Positions 50,184-58,688 of a stretch of DNA of 64,000 nt are shown here, piece after piece. Below the pieces are notes generated by a model. It worked only from the letters and a program-made list of their open reading frames with translations. It did not search any database and was not told where the DNA came from. This DNA is from Acidimicrobiia bacterium. Lineage in GTDB: Bacteria > Actinomycetota > Acidimicrobiia > Acidimicrobiales > Aldehydirespiratoraceae. The stretch lies in NCBI GenBank assembly GCA_022820805.1, contig JAJEEV010000048.1, positions 1 to 64,000 on the forward strand, read 5' to 3'. Both the position numbers and the translations under genes were made by a program. Within the stretch, counting starts at the first letter, position 1; each line of letters begins with the position of its first letter.

Positions 50184-51623
50184 CTAGGACGCTTGGGTGG
50201 CGGCGGGGAGTTCGTCCAGGACCCGGACGCCCGACGCGGTGGCCTCGCCCAGCAGCAGGGACTCGAGGCGTCCGCCGCGGGCGCAGCGACGGGGACCCTT
50301 GAAGCTGGACTTGCGCAGCCCGCTGAGCAGCGCGGTGGGATCGGTTCCCCCGCCGGCCCGGCACGAGCGGGCCCAGGTGTGGATCGCCTCGTACACGCCC
50401 TCCGCGGCCGCCGACACGGGCGGGGAGCAGGAGCCGAAGCGGTCGGCGTAACGGCGCAGGAACTCCCGGTTCTCCGAGGTGTCGAGGGCCACGAAGTAGC
50501 CCAGCGCGTTCCAGGTTCCCTCGCCGGACTCGCCGAGATGCTCGACGACGGCGTCGTCCATCAGCGGTGCGAAGGTCCGGATGCTCTCTCGGAGGCCGTG
50601 AGCGGCGAAGTCGCGCTGGAAGCAGACATGGTCCTGCCCGACGAAGCTCGACACGACATGGTCGACCCCGCTTCGCTGGATGGCGGCCAGTACCGGCTCG
50701 AAGGTCTGTGATCCCAGGGGCAGGTAGCCCTCGCCGGCGACGTGGCCGCCCATGCGCTCTATGACAGCCCTGGCGGTGGCGCCGATCGCTCGGGGCCACG
50801 AGTAGTCGTTGCCGGCCAGGAACCAGCGCGATCCGCCCGTCTGCGCGGCCATGCGGGGCAGGGCCCGGTGGAGTTGGTCCAGCGGTGTCTCGCCGAAGCG
50901 CACCAGCAGCGGGTGCGGCGCGGTCGGCTCGCTGGTCGGGGTGTACAGGTAGGGGATGCCCTCCGCGACCGCCATGGGGGCCGTGACCGCGTAGGTGGCC
51001 GACGAGTGCATGCCGACCACCGCGGCCAGGCCCGGCGTGCGGCTCAGACGGCGCATGGCGATCGCGCCGACCCCCGGGTCGGTGGCGTCGTCGGCGACGA
51101 CGAGCCGGACGTTGCGGCCCATCACTCCCCCGTCGGCGTTGATCTCCTTCACCGCCAGCTGAGCGCAGTTCACCGTCGAGCGGCCCAGGATCCCGGCCGC
51201 GCCCGACAACGAGATGAGCAGCCCGAGAGGCACCTGCCGCAGTCCGGCCTCGTAGCCGTCGAGCAGGCCCAGCTCAGCGCCGAGACGAGCCACCTCGCCG
51301 TCGTCGATCGTGATGCGGACCCGCAGCCGCGTGCCTCCGGTGTCGAGCGGGTCGAAGCGGCACACAACCCGGCCTGCCCACGGGGTCTCGTGGATCAGGT
51401 CGATGCGGCGGTTCGGCTGGTACGACAGCACCCGGGCGGTGCCCGGCGAGCGGGCCAGCCCCCCGAGGGGGAGGGCCAGGCGGACCAGCGAACCGGGCCT
51501 CAGCCGCGGTGCCTCGGCTCCGAACAGCCAGCCCAGCGACGGATCGCCGCTGCCGAACAGCGCGAACAGCTCGCTCGGGCCGACCGCCAGCTGCGTCTCG
51601 TTGTTGAGGACGAGCTCACCCAT
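50184..51623 (-). CDS. SRPBCC/AHSA1-like domain fused to AmiC/UrtA-like periplasmic-binding-protein fold; no signal peptide
   Basis: N-term MGELVLNNETQLAVGPSELFALFGSGDPSLGWLF... (SRPBCC-like); C-term VPLGLLISLSGAAGILGRSTVNCAQLAVKEINADGGVMGRNVRLVVADDATDP...WFLAGNDYSWPR. Confidence 0.8.
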   Translation of the reverse strand: MGELVLNNETQLAVGPSELFALFGSGDPSLGWLFGAEAPRLRPGSLVRLALPLGGLARSPGTARVLSYQPNRRIDLIHETPWAGRVVCRFDPLDTGGTRLRVRITIDDGEVARLGAELGLLDGYEAGLRQVPLGLLISLSGAAGILGRSTVNCAQLAVKEINADGGVMGRNVRLVVADDATDPGVGAIAMRRLSRTPGLAAVVGMHSSATYAVTAPMAVAEGIPYLYTPTSEPTAPHPLLVRFGETPLDQLHRALPRMAAQTGGSRWFLAGNDYSWPRAIGATARAVIERMGGHVAGEGYLPLGSQTFEPVLAAIQRSGVDHVVSSFVGQDHVCFQRDFAAHGLRESIRTFAPLMDDAVVEHLGESGEGTWNALGYFVALDTSENREFLRRYADRFGSCSPPVSAAAEGVYEAIHTWARSCRAGGGTDPTALLSGLRKSSFKGPRRCARGGRLESLLLGEATASGVRVLDELPAATQAS

Positions 51624-51633
51624 GACAGCGGGA

Positions 51634-51996
51634 TCAGGCGCTGCGCTCTTCGGCCCGGTCGGAGGGGGCCTCCCCCGCCGCGGAGGCGTCCTGCACGGCT
51701 GAGGCCAGCTGCTCGAGTGAGTTCTGGTACACGGAGGTCAGGAAGGCCACCACCGCGTCCGCCGGGGTCGGCGTGACCGAGTAGTGCCTGAAGCGACCGT
51801 CGCGACGCTCCGACACCAGTCCGGCGAGACGCAGAATCCGCAGATGCGACGACACCGCGGTACGGCCCAGGGTGTCGAAATGGGCTGCGATCTCGCCCGC
51901 AGCGAGCTCCTCATGCTCGCCGATGAGGCTGAGGATGGCTCGACGCGTGGGATCGGCAAGCGCTGAGAAGATGGCATCGCTGTCAGAAGGAGACAT
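51634..51996 (-). CDS. ArsR-family winged-helix transcriptional regulator
   Basis: IFSALADPTRRAILSLIGEHEELAAGEIAAHFDTLGRTAVSSHLRILRLAGLVSERRDGRFRHYSV. Confidence 0.92.
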   Translation of the reverse strand: MSPSDSDAIFSALADPTRRAILSLIGEHEELAAGEIAAHFDTLGRTAVSSHLRILRLAGLVSERRDGRFRHYSVTPTPADAVVAFLTSVYQNSLEQLASAVQDASAAGEAPSDRAEERSA

Positions 51997-52225
51997 CGCC
52001 GCTCCCGTGTCGGCTTGTCAATACTTGCGCACACATCGTGCCACACCGGCGCGGGGCGTGTACATCCTCACCGGCCCGACCCCACCGCCGGCGAGCCGCG
52101 ATCGCAGCCGGCCGGAGTCTCCACCTGCCACGGGCTCGGCGGATCCGGCGCGGTATATTGCTGCCCCTACCCTGGCTGATCGCGATCAGACCAGCGTCAA
52201 CTGCCTCCTCGCGAGGTAGGAGTCC

Positions 52226-54328
52226 GTGAAGCTCTTCTCCCACCGCAGGCGACCGGTCCATCTCGGGCCGTACCCGCTGGAGCGCCTGCCCCGCCTCGGT
52301 GCGGCCGGCGCCCGTCCTCCGGGCGCGGACTCCGAGCGGTTGCCGCCCCGGCCGGCTGAGGCCGAGTCGCCCGGCCCAAGATCGGCGACTCACGCCTACG
52401 GGCCTTATCGGGACCTGTTCGACGGGCAGCGCCTCGGGAACGCCGCTGCGGAGGCGCCCGTTCCGGCCGACCCGGTCGAGGTCTCCAACAACCTCAAGGC
52501 CGGGCTGTACTTCCTCGACGCCGACATGGTCGGGTGCGGGCTGATCGGTGAGGACGCGTGGACCGGTGAGCACAGGGGCCACCGGTACGCCGTGGTCACC
52601 CTCATCGCCTTCAGCCGCAAGCTCTCGAAGGCATGCCCCGGCGACGACTGGATAGACGGGACCCGCCAGATCAACGCCGACCTGCGAGCGGCGGAGCTGG
52701 CGGTGATCACGGCCTCCTACATCCGCAACCTCGGCCACGACGCGGTAGCCCACACACCCGGCGGCACCGACTTAGACCTCGATCGGGTGGCCTTGCAGGC
52801 GGGGCTGGTGGAGGTGAGGGGATCCGAGCTGAGGGCACCCTTCCTGAAGGGCGGGTTCACGCTGTCGGTGGTGAGCACCGACTGGGAGCTGGCGCCCGAC
52901 CGCCCGCTGGCCCGTCGAGGGCTGCTGAGCGCCCTGCGTAGCACCGCCAGCCCCGGCTGGCTGCTGGGCCGGGGCGGCACCCGGGCCGGCATCGGCCGTC
53001 TCAACGGCGACCACCGGCCCCTGCACATGGGCCGGTACCCGATGGAGCGCATCAAGCGGGTGGACGAGCCCACCACGCTGATCATCGAGGACGAGGTGCC
53101 CAGGGTGCCGGTGCGGGCCGGAGGCTTCCCGCGGGCGGCCAACGGCGACATGGGCCCCAAGTTCCTCGCCGACGTGAAGGTGTTCGCCTGGAAGACGCCC
53201 CAGGCGCAGGCCTACGAGCACCAGATCGACGCCATGGTCGCCTACCAGGACGGTCAGCGAGCACCTGCGGCCGATCCGGACAGCGGCGACCCCCAGCGCA
53301 ACACCGACGCCCTCAAGGCGCTGGCCCACCACCTGGGCGGCGACATGGCCGGGGTGTGCCGGGTGCCCACCTACGCCTGGTACTCGCACCGCGGCGACGG
53401 CACCCCGATCGAGCCCTACCATCCCAACGCGCTGGTGATCCTGCTCGATCAGGGCTATGAGACCATGGAGGGAGCGAGCGGGGACGACTGGGTGAGCGGC
53501 GCCCAGTCGATGCGGGCCTACATGCGGGGCGCGCAGATCGCCGGGATCATCGCGGCCCACATCCGCTCACTGGGCTACCACGCCCGCAGCCACACCAACA
53601 GCGACTCCGACGTGCTGCACATCCCGCTGGTGCTGCACGCCGGGCTCGGCGAGCTGAGCCGCATCGGCGAGCTGGTGCTCAACCCGTTCGTGGGCCCCAG
53701 GTTCAAGTCGGTGGTGGTCACCACCGACATGCCGGTCACGCCCGACCGCCACATCGACTTCGGGCTCCAGGACTTCTGCTCCAAGTGCACCAAATGCGCC
53801 CGGGAGTGCCCGTGCGCGGCCATCCCCTTCGGCGACAAGGTCATGTTCAACGGCGCCGAGATGTGGAAGCCCGACGTCGAACGGTGCACCAAGTACCGCC
53901 TCGGCAACCTGCGGGGGTCGGCCTGCGGGCGGTGCATGAAGACCTGCCCGTTCAACATCGAGGGCGTGCTGGCCGAGCGGACTCTGCTGTGGGCGGCCAT
54001 CAAGCTGCCGTTCACCCGCCGCTGGCTCGCCCGCCTCGACGACAGGGTCGGCAACGGCTCGATCAACCCGACCAAGAAGTGGTGGTGGGACCTGGAGTGG
54101 CGCGACGGTCGCGCCATCGTGCCGCCCAAGGGCACCAACGCCCGCAACCTCGACCCCGACGGCGACAAGGTGGCCGCCCGCCAGCAGATCGCCCTCTACA
54201 CCGCCGACATGCTGCCGCCGGGGGACGCCGTCGGCGTTCCCGTCAAGCTCGTCCGCAAGGAGGCCATCGCCCGCGCCGAGGACGCAGAGTCGCCCTCTGC
54301 GGCCCGCAGCCGCATCGGACGCCGCTGA
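52226..54328 (+). CDS. Reductive dehalogenase-family protein (catabolic/cytosolic type) with duplicated N-terminal half
   Basis: VLHAGLGELSRIGELVLNPFVGPRFKSVVVTTDMPVTPDRHIDFGLQDFCSKCTKCARECPCAAI...CGRCMKTCPF; no Tat signal. Confidence 0.88.
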   Translation: MKLFSHRRRPVHLGPYPLERLPRLGAAGARPPGADSERLPPRPAEAESPGPRSATHAYGPYRDLFDGQRLGNAAAEAPVPADPVEVSNNLKAGLYFLDADMVGCGLIGEDAWTGEHRGHRYAVVTLIAFSRKLSKACPGDDWIDGTRQINADLRAAELAVITASYIRNLGHDAVAHTPGGTDLDLDRVALQAGLVEVRGSELRAPFLKGGFTLSVVSTDWELAPDRPLARRGLLSALRSTASPGWLLGRGGTRAGIGRLNGDHRPLHMGRYPMERIKRVDEPTTLIIEDEVPRVPVRAGGFPRAANGDMGPKFLADVKVFAWKTPQAQAYEHQIDAMVAYQDGQRAPAADPDSGDPQRNTDALKALAHHLGGDMAGVCRVPTYAWYSHRGDGTPIEPYHPNALVILLDQGYETMEGASGDDWVSGAQSMRAYMRGAQIAGIIAAHIRSLGYHARSHTNSDSDVLHIPLVLHAGLGELSRIGELVLNPFVGPRFKSVVVTTDMPVTPDRHIDFGLQDFCSKCTKCARECPCAAIPFGDKVMFNGAEMWKPDVERCTKYRLGNLRGSACGRCMKTCPFNIEGVLAERTLLWAAIKLPFTRRWLARLDDRVGNGSINPTKKWWWDLEWRDGRAIVPPKGTNARNLDPDGDKVAARQQIALYTADMLPPGDAVGVPVKLVRKEAIARAEDAESPSAARSRIGRR

Positions 54329-54416
54329 CCGTCACCGGGCCGCAGCCGCCGCCGGACCGCTGGCACAACCGGGCCAGCTACCGTGTGGCGCCGCTCGCCA
54401 GCACGCCGAGGTACAG

Positions 54417-55610
54417 ATGACCGTGGACAGGCACTACTACATCGACTCGTTCGACACCGTCGCGCTGAGTTCGTTCCGGGTGGAGCAGTCACCCTTCGCT
54501 CACCACTACATGACCGACCAGACGGTCTTCTGCATGTACTGCGACCGTCTCTACCCGGTCAAGCTGACCCCTGACGAGGACCCCGTTCCCAGCTACTGGA
54601 AGCTGCGCCGCGGCGTGATGCTCTACGACGTCCCGGAGAGGCCGCTGGAGATCGTCGGCCCCGACTCGGCCCGCCTGCTGGAGCGGGTGCTGGTGTGCCC
54701 GGTCGAGTCGCTCGCCGCCGGGCGGGCCCGCTATGGCATCGCCTGCAACGAGGACGGGACCGTGCTGATGGACGGCGTCGTCATGCGCCTCGGGCCGGAT
54801 CGCTTCTGGTATGTCAAGGCCAACGGCGAGTTCATGAGCTGGCTACGGGCGGCCGCCATCGGGCTCGATGTGGAGGTCCGCGATCCGAACTCCCGGGTGC
54901 TGCAGATCCAGGGACCGAAGTCGCTCGACGTGCTGGATGCAGCCGTCGGCGGGGGGCTGCCGGCCGACTTCAAGTACTTCCACGCCCGCTTCTTCGAGGT
55001 CTGCGGCCAGACGCTGTGGGTGTCGCGCACCGGGTGGACCGGCGAGGCGGGCATCGAGATCTACTGCAACAGCGGCCCCGAGCCCACCGACCACGACGCC
55101 CTCTGGGACGGCCTTCTCGCCGCGGGCGAGCCCTTCGGGATGGAGTTCAGCTCGTCGTCGTCGATGGGGATCCGGCGCGTCGAGGCGGGGATCCTCGACA
55201 ACGGCACCGACATCGAGCCCGACCTGACACCGTTCGGTGCCGGCGTCGGGCAGTTCGTCCGCTTCGACAAGGAGGACTTCATCGGCCGGGCCGCGCTCGA
55301 GGACGCCGACCGCAGCCAGTTGCTGTTCGGCCTGACCTGTGAGACCGCCGCCCCCGAAGCGGGCATGGGTGTCCACTTCGACAACGGCCCGGTCGGGCAC
55401 ATCACAATCGGCACGTGGTCGCCGACGCTGGACCGCGGTGTCGGCTACGTGCGCTTCGACCGGCCCCTTCCCGGCGGCGACTGGCTCGCCACGGCGGTCA
55501 TGCTGCACGATCGCGACGGAAGGCCCCACGCCGCGACCGTCGACACCCTGCCGTTCGTCGACAAGGAGAAGCAACTCCCTCGCGTCCCATGGCGCGGCCC
55601 GACCGGCTGA
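54417..55610 (+). CDS. GcvT/LigM/DmdA-type folate-dependent aminomethyl-/methyltransferase
   Basis: GVMLYDVPERPLEIVGPDSARLLERV; GRARYGIACNEDGTVLMDGVVMRL; VSRTGWTGEAGIEIYC; RRVEAGILDNGTDI. Confidence 0.85.
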   Translation: MTVDRHYYIDSFDTVALSSFRVEQSPFAHHYMTDQTVFCMYCDRLYPVKLTPDEDPVPSYWKLRRGVMLYDVPERPLEIVGPDSARLLERVLVCPVESLAAGRARYGIACNEDGTVLMDGVVMRLGPDRFWYVKANGEFMSWLRAAAIGLDVEVRDPNSRVLQIQGPKSLDVLDAAVGGGLPADFKYFHARFFEVCGQTLWVSRTGWTGEAGIEIYCNSGPEPTDHDALWDGLLAAGEPFGMEFSSSSSMGIRRVEAGILDNGTDIEPDLTPFGAGVGQFVRFDKEDFIGRAALEDADRSQLLFGLTCETAAPEAGMGVHFDNGPVGHITIGTWSPTLDRGVGYVRFDRPLPGGDWLATAVMLHDRDGRPHAATVDTLPFVDKEKQLPRVPWRGPTG

Positions 55611-55646
55611 TCCGCCCGGAGCCGTCTGGGGCTCGGGCCGGCCGGC

Positions 55647-56621
55647 TCAGGGGCCGCCGGTGATCTCGGCGGCGAGGGACAGATCGTCGGACGCCGAGTG
55701 GAGGTCGTTGACCGAGACCTGGAACTCGTCGATGCTGTGAGCCGCCACCAGGGCGCTGAGCTCGGCGCGACACTCCCGAACCGTCCCGGAGATCACGAAG
55801 GCGTCGATCCACTCGTCGCGCACCAGATGGGCCGCGGCCGCGGGCCCGCCGTCGGCAAGGCCCTGACGGATGCCGGCCTCGGTGGCGGGGTCCAGCCCGA
55901 TGCGGGCCTTGACGGTGTCGGGGGAGTCGACGAGCCGGAAGGTGAGGCTGGCCCTGGCCGCCTCCCGAGCCCGGTCGGTGGTGGCCAGGATGGTCATGTA
56001 GCACAGCCTCGGACGGGGTCGGCCATGCTCGGCGGCGGCGTCCCGGATGGCGGCCGCGTGCTCGCCGATCAACTCCTTGTGGACGAACGACATGATGAAA
56101 CCGTCGGCCAGCTCCCCGGCCAGGCGCATCACCCGCGGCCCTCGCCCGGCCACCCAGATCGGAATGTCGGCCCGGCCGAAATCGAGGCGGGCCCGCCGGA
56201 ACCCGCCGGCCACGCCGTCGCAGTCGACGGTCTCGCCGGACCACAGCGCCCGGCTGGTCGTCACCAACTCCCGCATGGCCGCGATCGGCGCGCGGCGCTC
56301 GATGGCCAGCGCCGTCAGCGTGAGGGCTCCGCCCGCGCCGATCCCCAGCGCGGCCCGCCCGCCCGACGCCTCGTCCAGGGTGGCGACCGCGGCCGCGGTC
56401 ATCCCCGGATGGCGTGTGTAGGCGTTGGTGATCCCGGTGCCCACCTCGACCGAGCCCGTGGCCGCGGCCACCGCGCCCAGCGTCACCCAGCACTCCCGGG
56501 CGGCCAGGCCCTCGTCGGGGATCCACACCCGGCTGCATCCGAGCTCCTCGGCCGACATCGCGGCGCGTACCACCGCCCCGACCGGCCCCTCGGGCATCAC
56601 CATGCAGGCCAGCTGGACCAC
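55647..56621 (-). CDS. LLM-class (F420/flavin) oxidoreductase
   Basis: SAEELGCSRVWIPDEGLAARECWVTLGAVAAATGSVEVGTGITNAYTRHP; GTG start at 56621. Confidence 0.88.
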   Translation of the reverse strand: MVQLACMVMPEGPVGAVVRAAMSAEELGCSRVWIPDEGLAARECWVTLGAVAAATGSVEVGTGITNAYTRHPGMTAAAVATLDEASGGRAALGIGAGGALTLTALAIERRAPIAAMRELVTTSRALWSGETVDCDGVAGGFRRARLDFGRADIPIWVAGRGPRVMRLAGELADGFIMSFVHKELIGEHAAAIRDAAAEHGRPRPRLCYMTILATTDRAREAARASLTFRLVDSPDTVKARIGLDPATEAGIRQGLADGGPAAAAHLVRDEWIDAFVISGTVRECRAELSALVAAHSIDEFQVSVNDLHSASDDLSLAAEITGGP

Positions 56622-56741
56622 GGCACCGACACTAGGGGCGCAGCGACCGGGGGTCGAAGCGCGCCGGCTGCGGCCGATGTCGTCGCGAACCGCCCCGCCC
56701 GGCTGGAACCGCGTCGCAAGCGCTCTGCCATGCTGTAGCGG

Positions 56742-57512
56742 ATGGAGCTTCCAGGACGGGTCACGCTGGTGACCGGCGGCGCCCACCGCGTCGGCCGGGC
56801 CATCGCTCTCGCGCTGGCATCGGCGGGCGCCAAGGTCGCCATCGCCTACCACCGGTCGGCCGAGCAGGCAGCCGGGACCGTCGAGGAGCTGCGCGACTGC
56901 GGTGTCGATGCCGCCGCGTTCTCAGCGGACCTGGCCCAGCCCGACGAGGCCGCCGGGCTGGCCGGGGCGGTGGCTGACCGTCTCGGGCCGGTGGACGCCC
57001 TCGTCAACAGCGCGTCCTGGTTCGCTCGCGACGAGTTCCCCACCGACGACACCGCCACCTGGTACCAGACCCTCGACGTGGTGCTGAACGGGCCGTTCCA
57101 TCTCATCAACGCGGTGGCGCCGTCGATGCTGGAGCGGGGCGGCGGCGCAGTGGTCAACATCGTCGACCTGTCGGCCTGGCAGCCATGGCCCGGACGGGCC
57201 GCCCACAGCGTGGCCAAGGCCGCGCTGCTGGCCCTGACCCGCCAGGTGGCGGTGGAGTTGGCCCCGACCGTGCGGTGCAACGCAGTCGCGCTCGGACCGA
57301 CCATCGAGCCCGCCAAGTTCGGACCCGACCAGATAGAGAGACTGCGACGCCGCACCCTGCTCGGCCGCTGGGCCGGCGGCGAGGAGGCGGGCCGAGCGGT
57401 GCGCTACCTCCTCGAGGCCTCCGCCGTCACCGGCGAGTGCCTCACCGTCGACGGCGGCGAGCAGTACGGCCACGGACGCGACCGCTTCACCGACACCGCG
57501 ACCGACCGCTGA
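56742..57512 (+). CDS. SDR oxidoreductase, pteridine reductase-like
   Basis: TLVTGGAHRVGRAIALALASAGAKVAIAYHRS; NSASWFARDEF; HSVAKAALLALTR. Confidence 0.82.
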   Translation: MELPGRVTLVTGGAHRVGRAIALALASAGAKVAIAYHRSAEQAAGTVEELRDCGVDAAAFSADLAQPDEAAGLAGAVADRLGPVDALVNSASWFARDEFPTDDTATWYQTLDVVLNGPFHLINAVAPSMLERGGGAVVNIVDLSAWQPWPGRAAHSVAKAALLALTRQVAVELAPTVRCNAVALGPTIEPAKFGPDQIERLRRRTLLGRWAGGEEAGRAVRYLLEASAVTGECLTVDGGEQYGHGRDRFTDTATDR

Positions 57513-57520
57513 GAGCCGAG

Positions 57521-58567
57521 CTATGCGGAGTCCCGCACCACCAACTCGGTGGGCAGCACCACCTGGTCAGGCCGAACTGCGGGCTGGTCGATCAGCTGTT
57601 GGAGAGCGGCCGCGACGGCTTCTGCGAGAAGGCCCACGTCGAGGCGGATCGTGGTGAGCGACGGGGTCACGAGGGTGCCCGACTCGAGGTCGTTGCAACC
57701 GACGACTGCTACGTCATCAGGCACCCGCCGGCCGAGGGCTTGAGCCGCGCCGATGGCACCGATGGCCACCAGGTCGTTGCAGGCCAGGATCCCGTCGAGA
57801 TCGGGCCTCATCTCGAACAGCTGCTCCAACCCCGCCGCGCCGCCGTCGACGGTGGGCTGCACCCGCACCAGTTGAGCCCGGGCGTCGGCGGCGGACGTGA
57901 GGAGTTCGCTCAAGCCCTCCTCACGATGACACAGGGCATGGGACGGCGCGACCGAACCGATGATGCCGATGCTGCGTCGCCCGGCATCCAACAGGTGCTG
58001 GACACCGAGCCGGAAGCCGGTCTCCAGGTCGAACACCACCGACGCCACGTTGTGGGCATCGACGAGACTGCCGACCACGACGATGGGCACGCCGCGGCGG
58101 CTGTAGTCGACCAGCTGGCGCGCTGAGTCCGCCACCGGGGCCACGATGATGCCGTCCACGGCATGGGACCACAGCGACTGCAGCACCTCGCCCTGGCGGT
58201 CGGCGTCGTTGCCGGAGCTAGCGAAGAACATGCTCCGGTCCTGCCTGCGGAACACGTCCTGGGCACTCGCGGCCAGTGCCAGCAGCAGCGGGTCGGTGAG
58301 ATTCCCCACGACCAGCCCGACAGTGCCGCTTCGGCGGGTGATCAGGCCGCGGGCCAGCAGATTGGGGCGGTAGCGCAACTCCTCGATGGCATCGAGGATC
58401 CGCTGGCGGGTTGCCGCCGAGTATCCGCCCTCGTCGTTCACCACCCTCGACACGGTGCGCGGCGCCACGCCTACTCTTCGAGCCACGTCGTGAAGCGTCG
58501 CCGCCTTGCCGGAACGACCCGACCCGGCGGCCTCGCCCGCACCGGGAGCTAGTTCAACGTCGCCCAT
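57521..58567 (-). CDS. LacI-family transcriptional regulator
   Basis: ATLHDVARRVGVAPRTVSRVVNDEGGYSAATRQRILDAIEELRYRPN; ends ELVVRDSA. Confidence 0.93.
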   Translation of the reverse strand: MGDVELAPGAGEAAGSGRSGKAATLHDVARRVGVAPRTVSRVVNDEGGYSAATRQRILDAIEELRYRPNLLARGLITRRSGTVGLVVGNLTDPLLLALAASAQDVFRRQDRSMFFASSGNDADRQGEVLQSLWSHAVDGIIVAPVADSARQLVDYSRRGVPIVVVGSLVDAHNVASVVFDLETGFRLGVQHLLDAGRRSIGIIGSVAPSHALCHREEGLSELLTSAADARAQLVRVQPTVDGGAAGLEQLFEMRPDLDGILACNDLVAIGAIGAAQALGRRVPDDVAVVGCNDLESGTLVTPSLTTIRLDVGLLAEAVAAALQQLIDQPAVRPDQVVLPTELVVRDSA

Positions 58568-58688
58568 GGGCGCTCTCCAGAGGCCGGTGCCCGGGCCCTC
58601 CGTACATGGCTGTCAATAGTAGGACTGTCACGAATGATCGAGCTACCAGCCGGGCGATGCGGCAGGACATCAAAGGCGAGCGGCCCGC

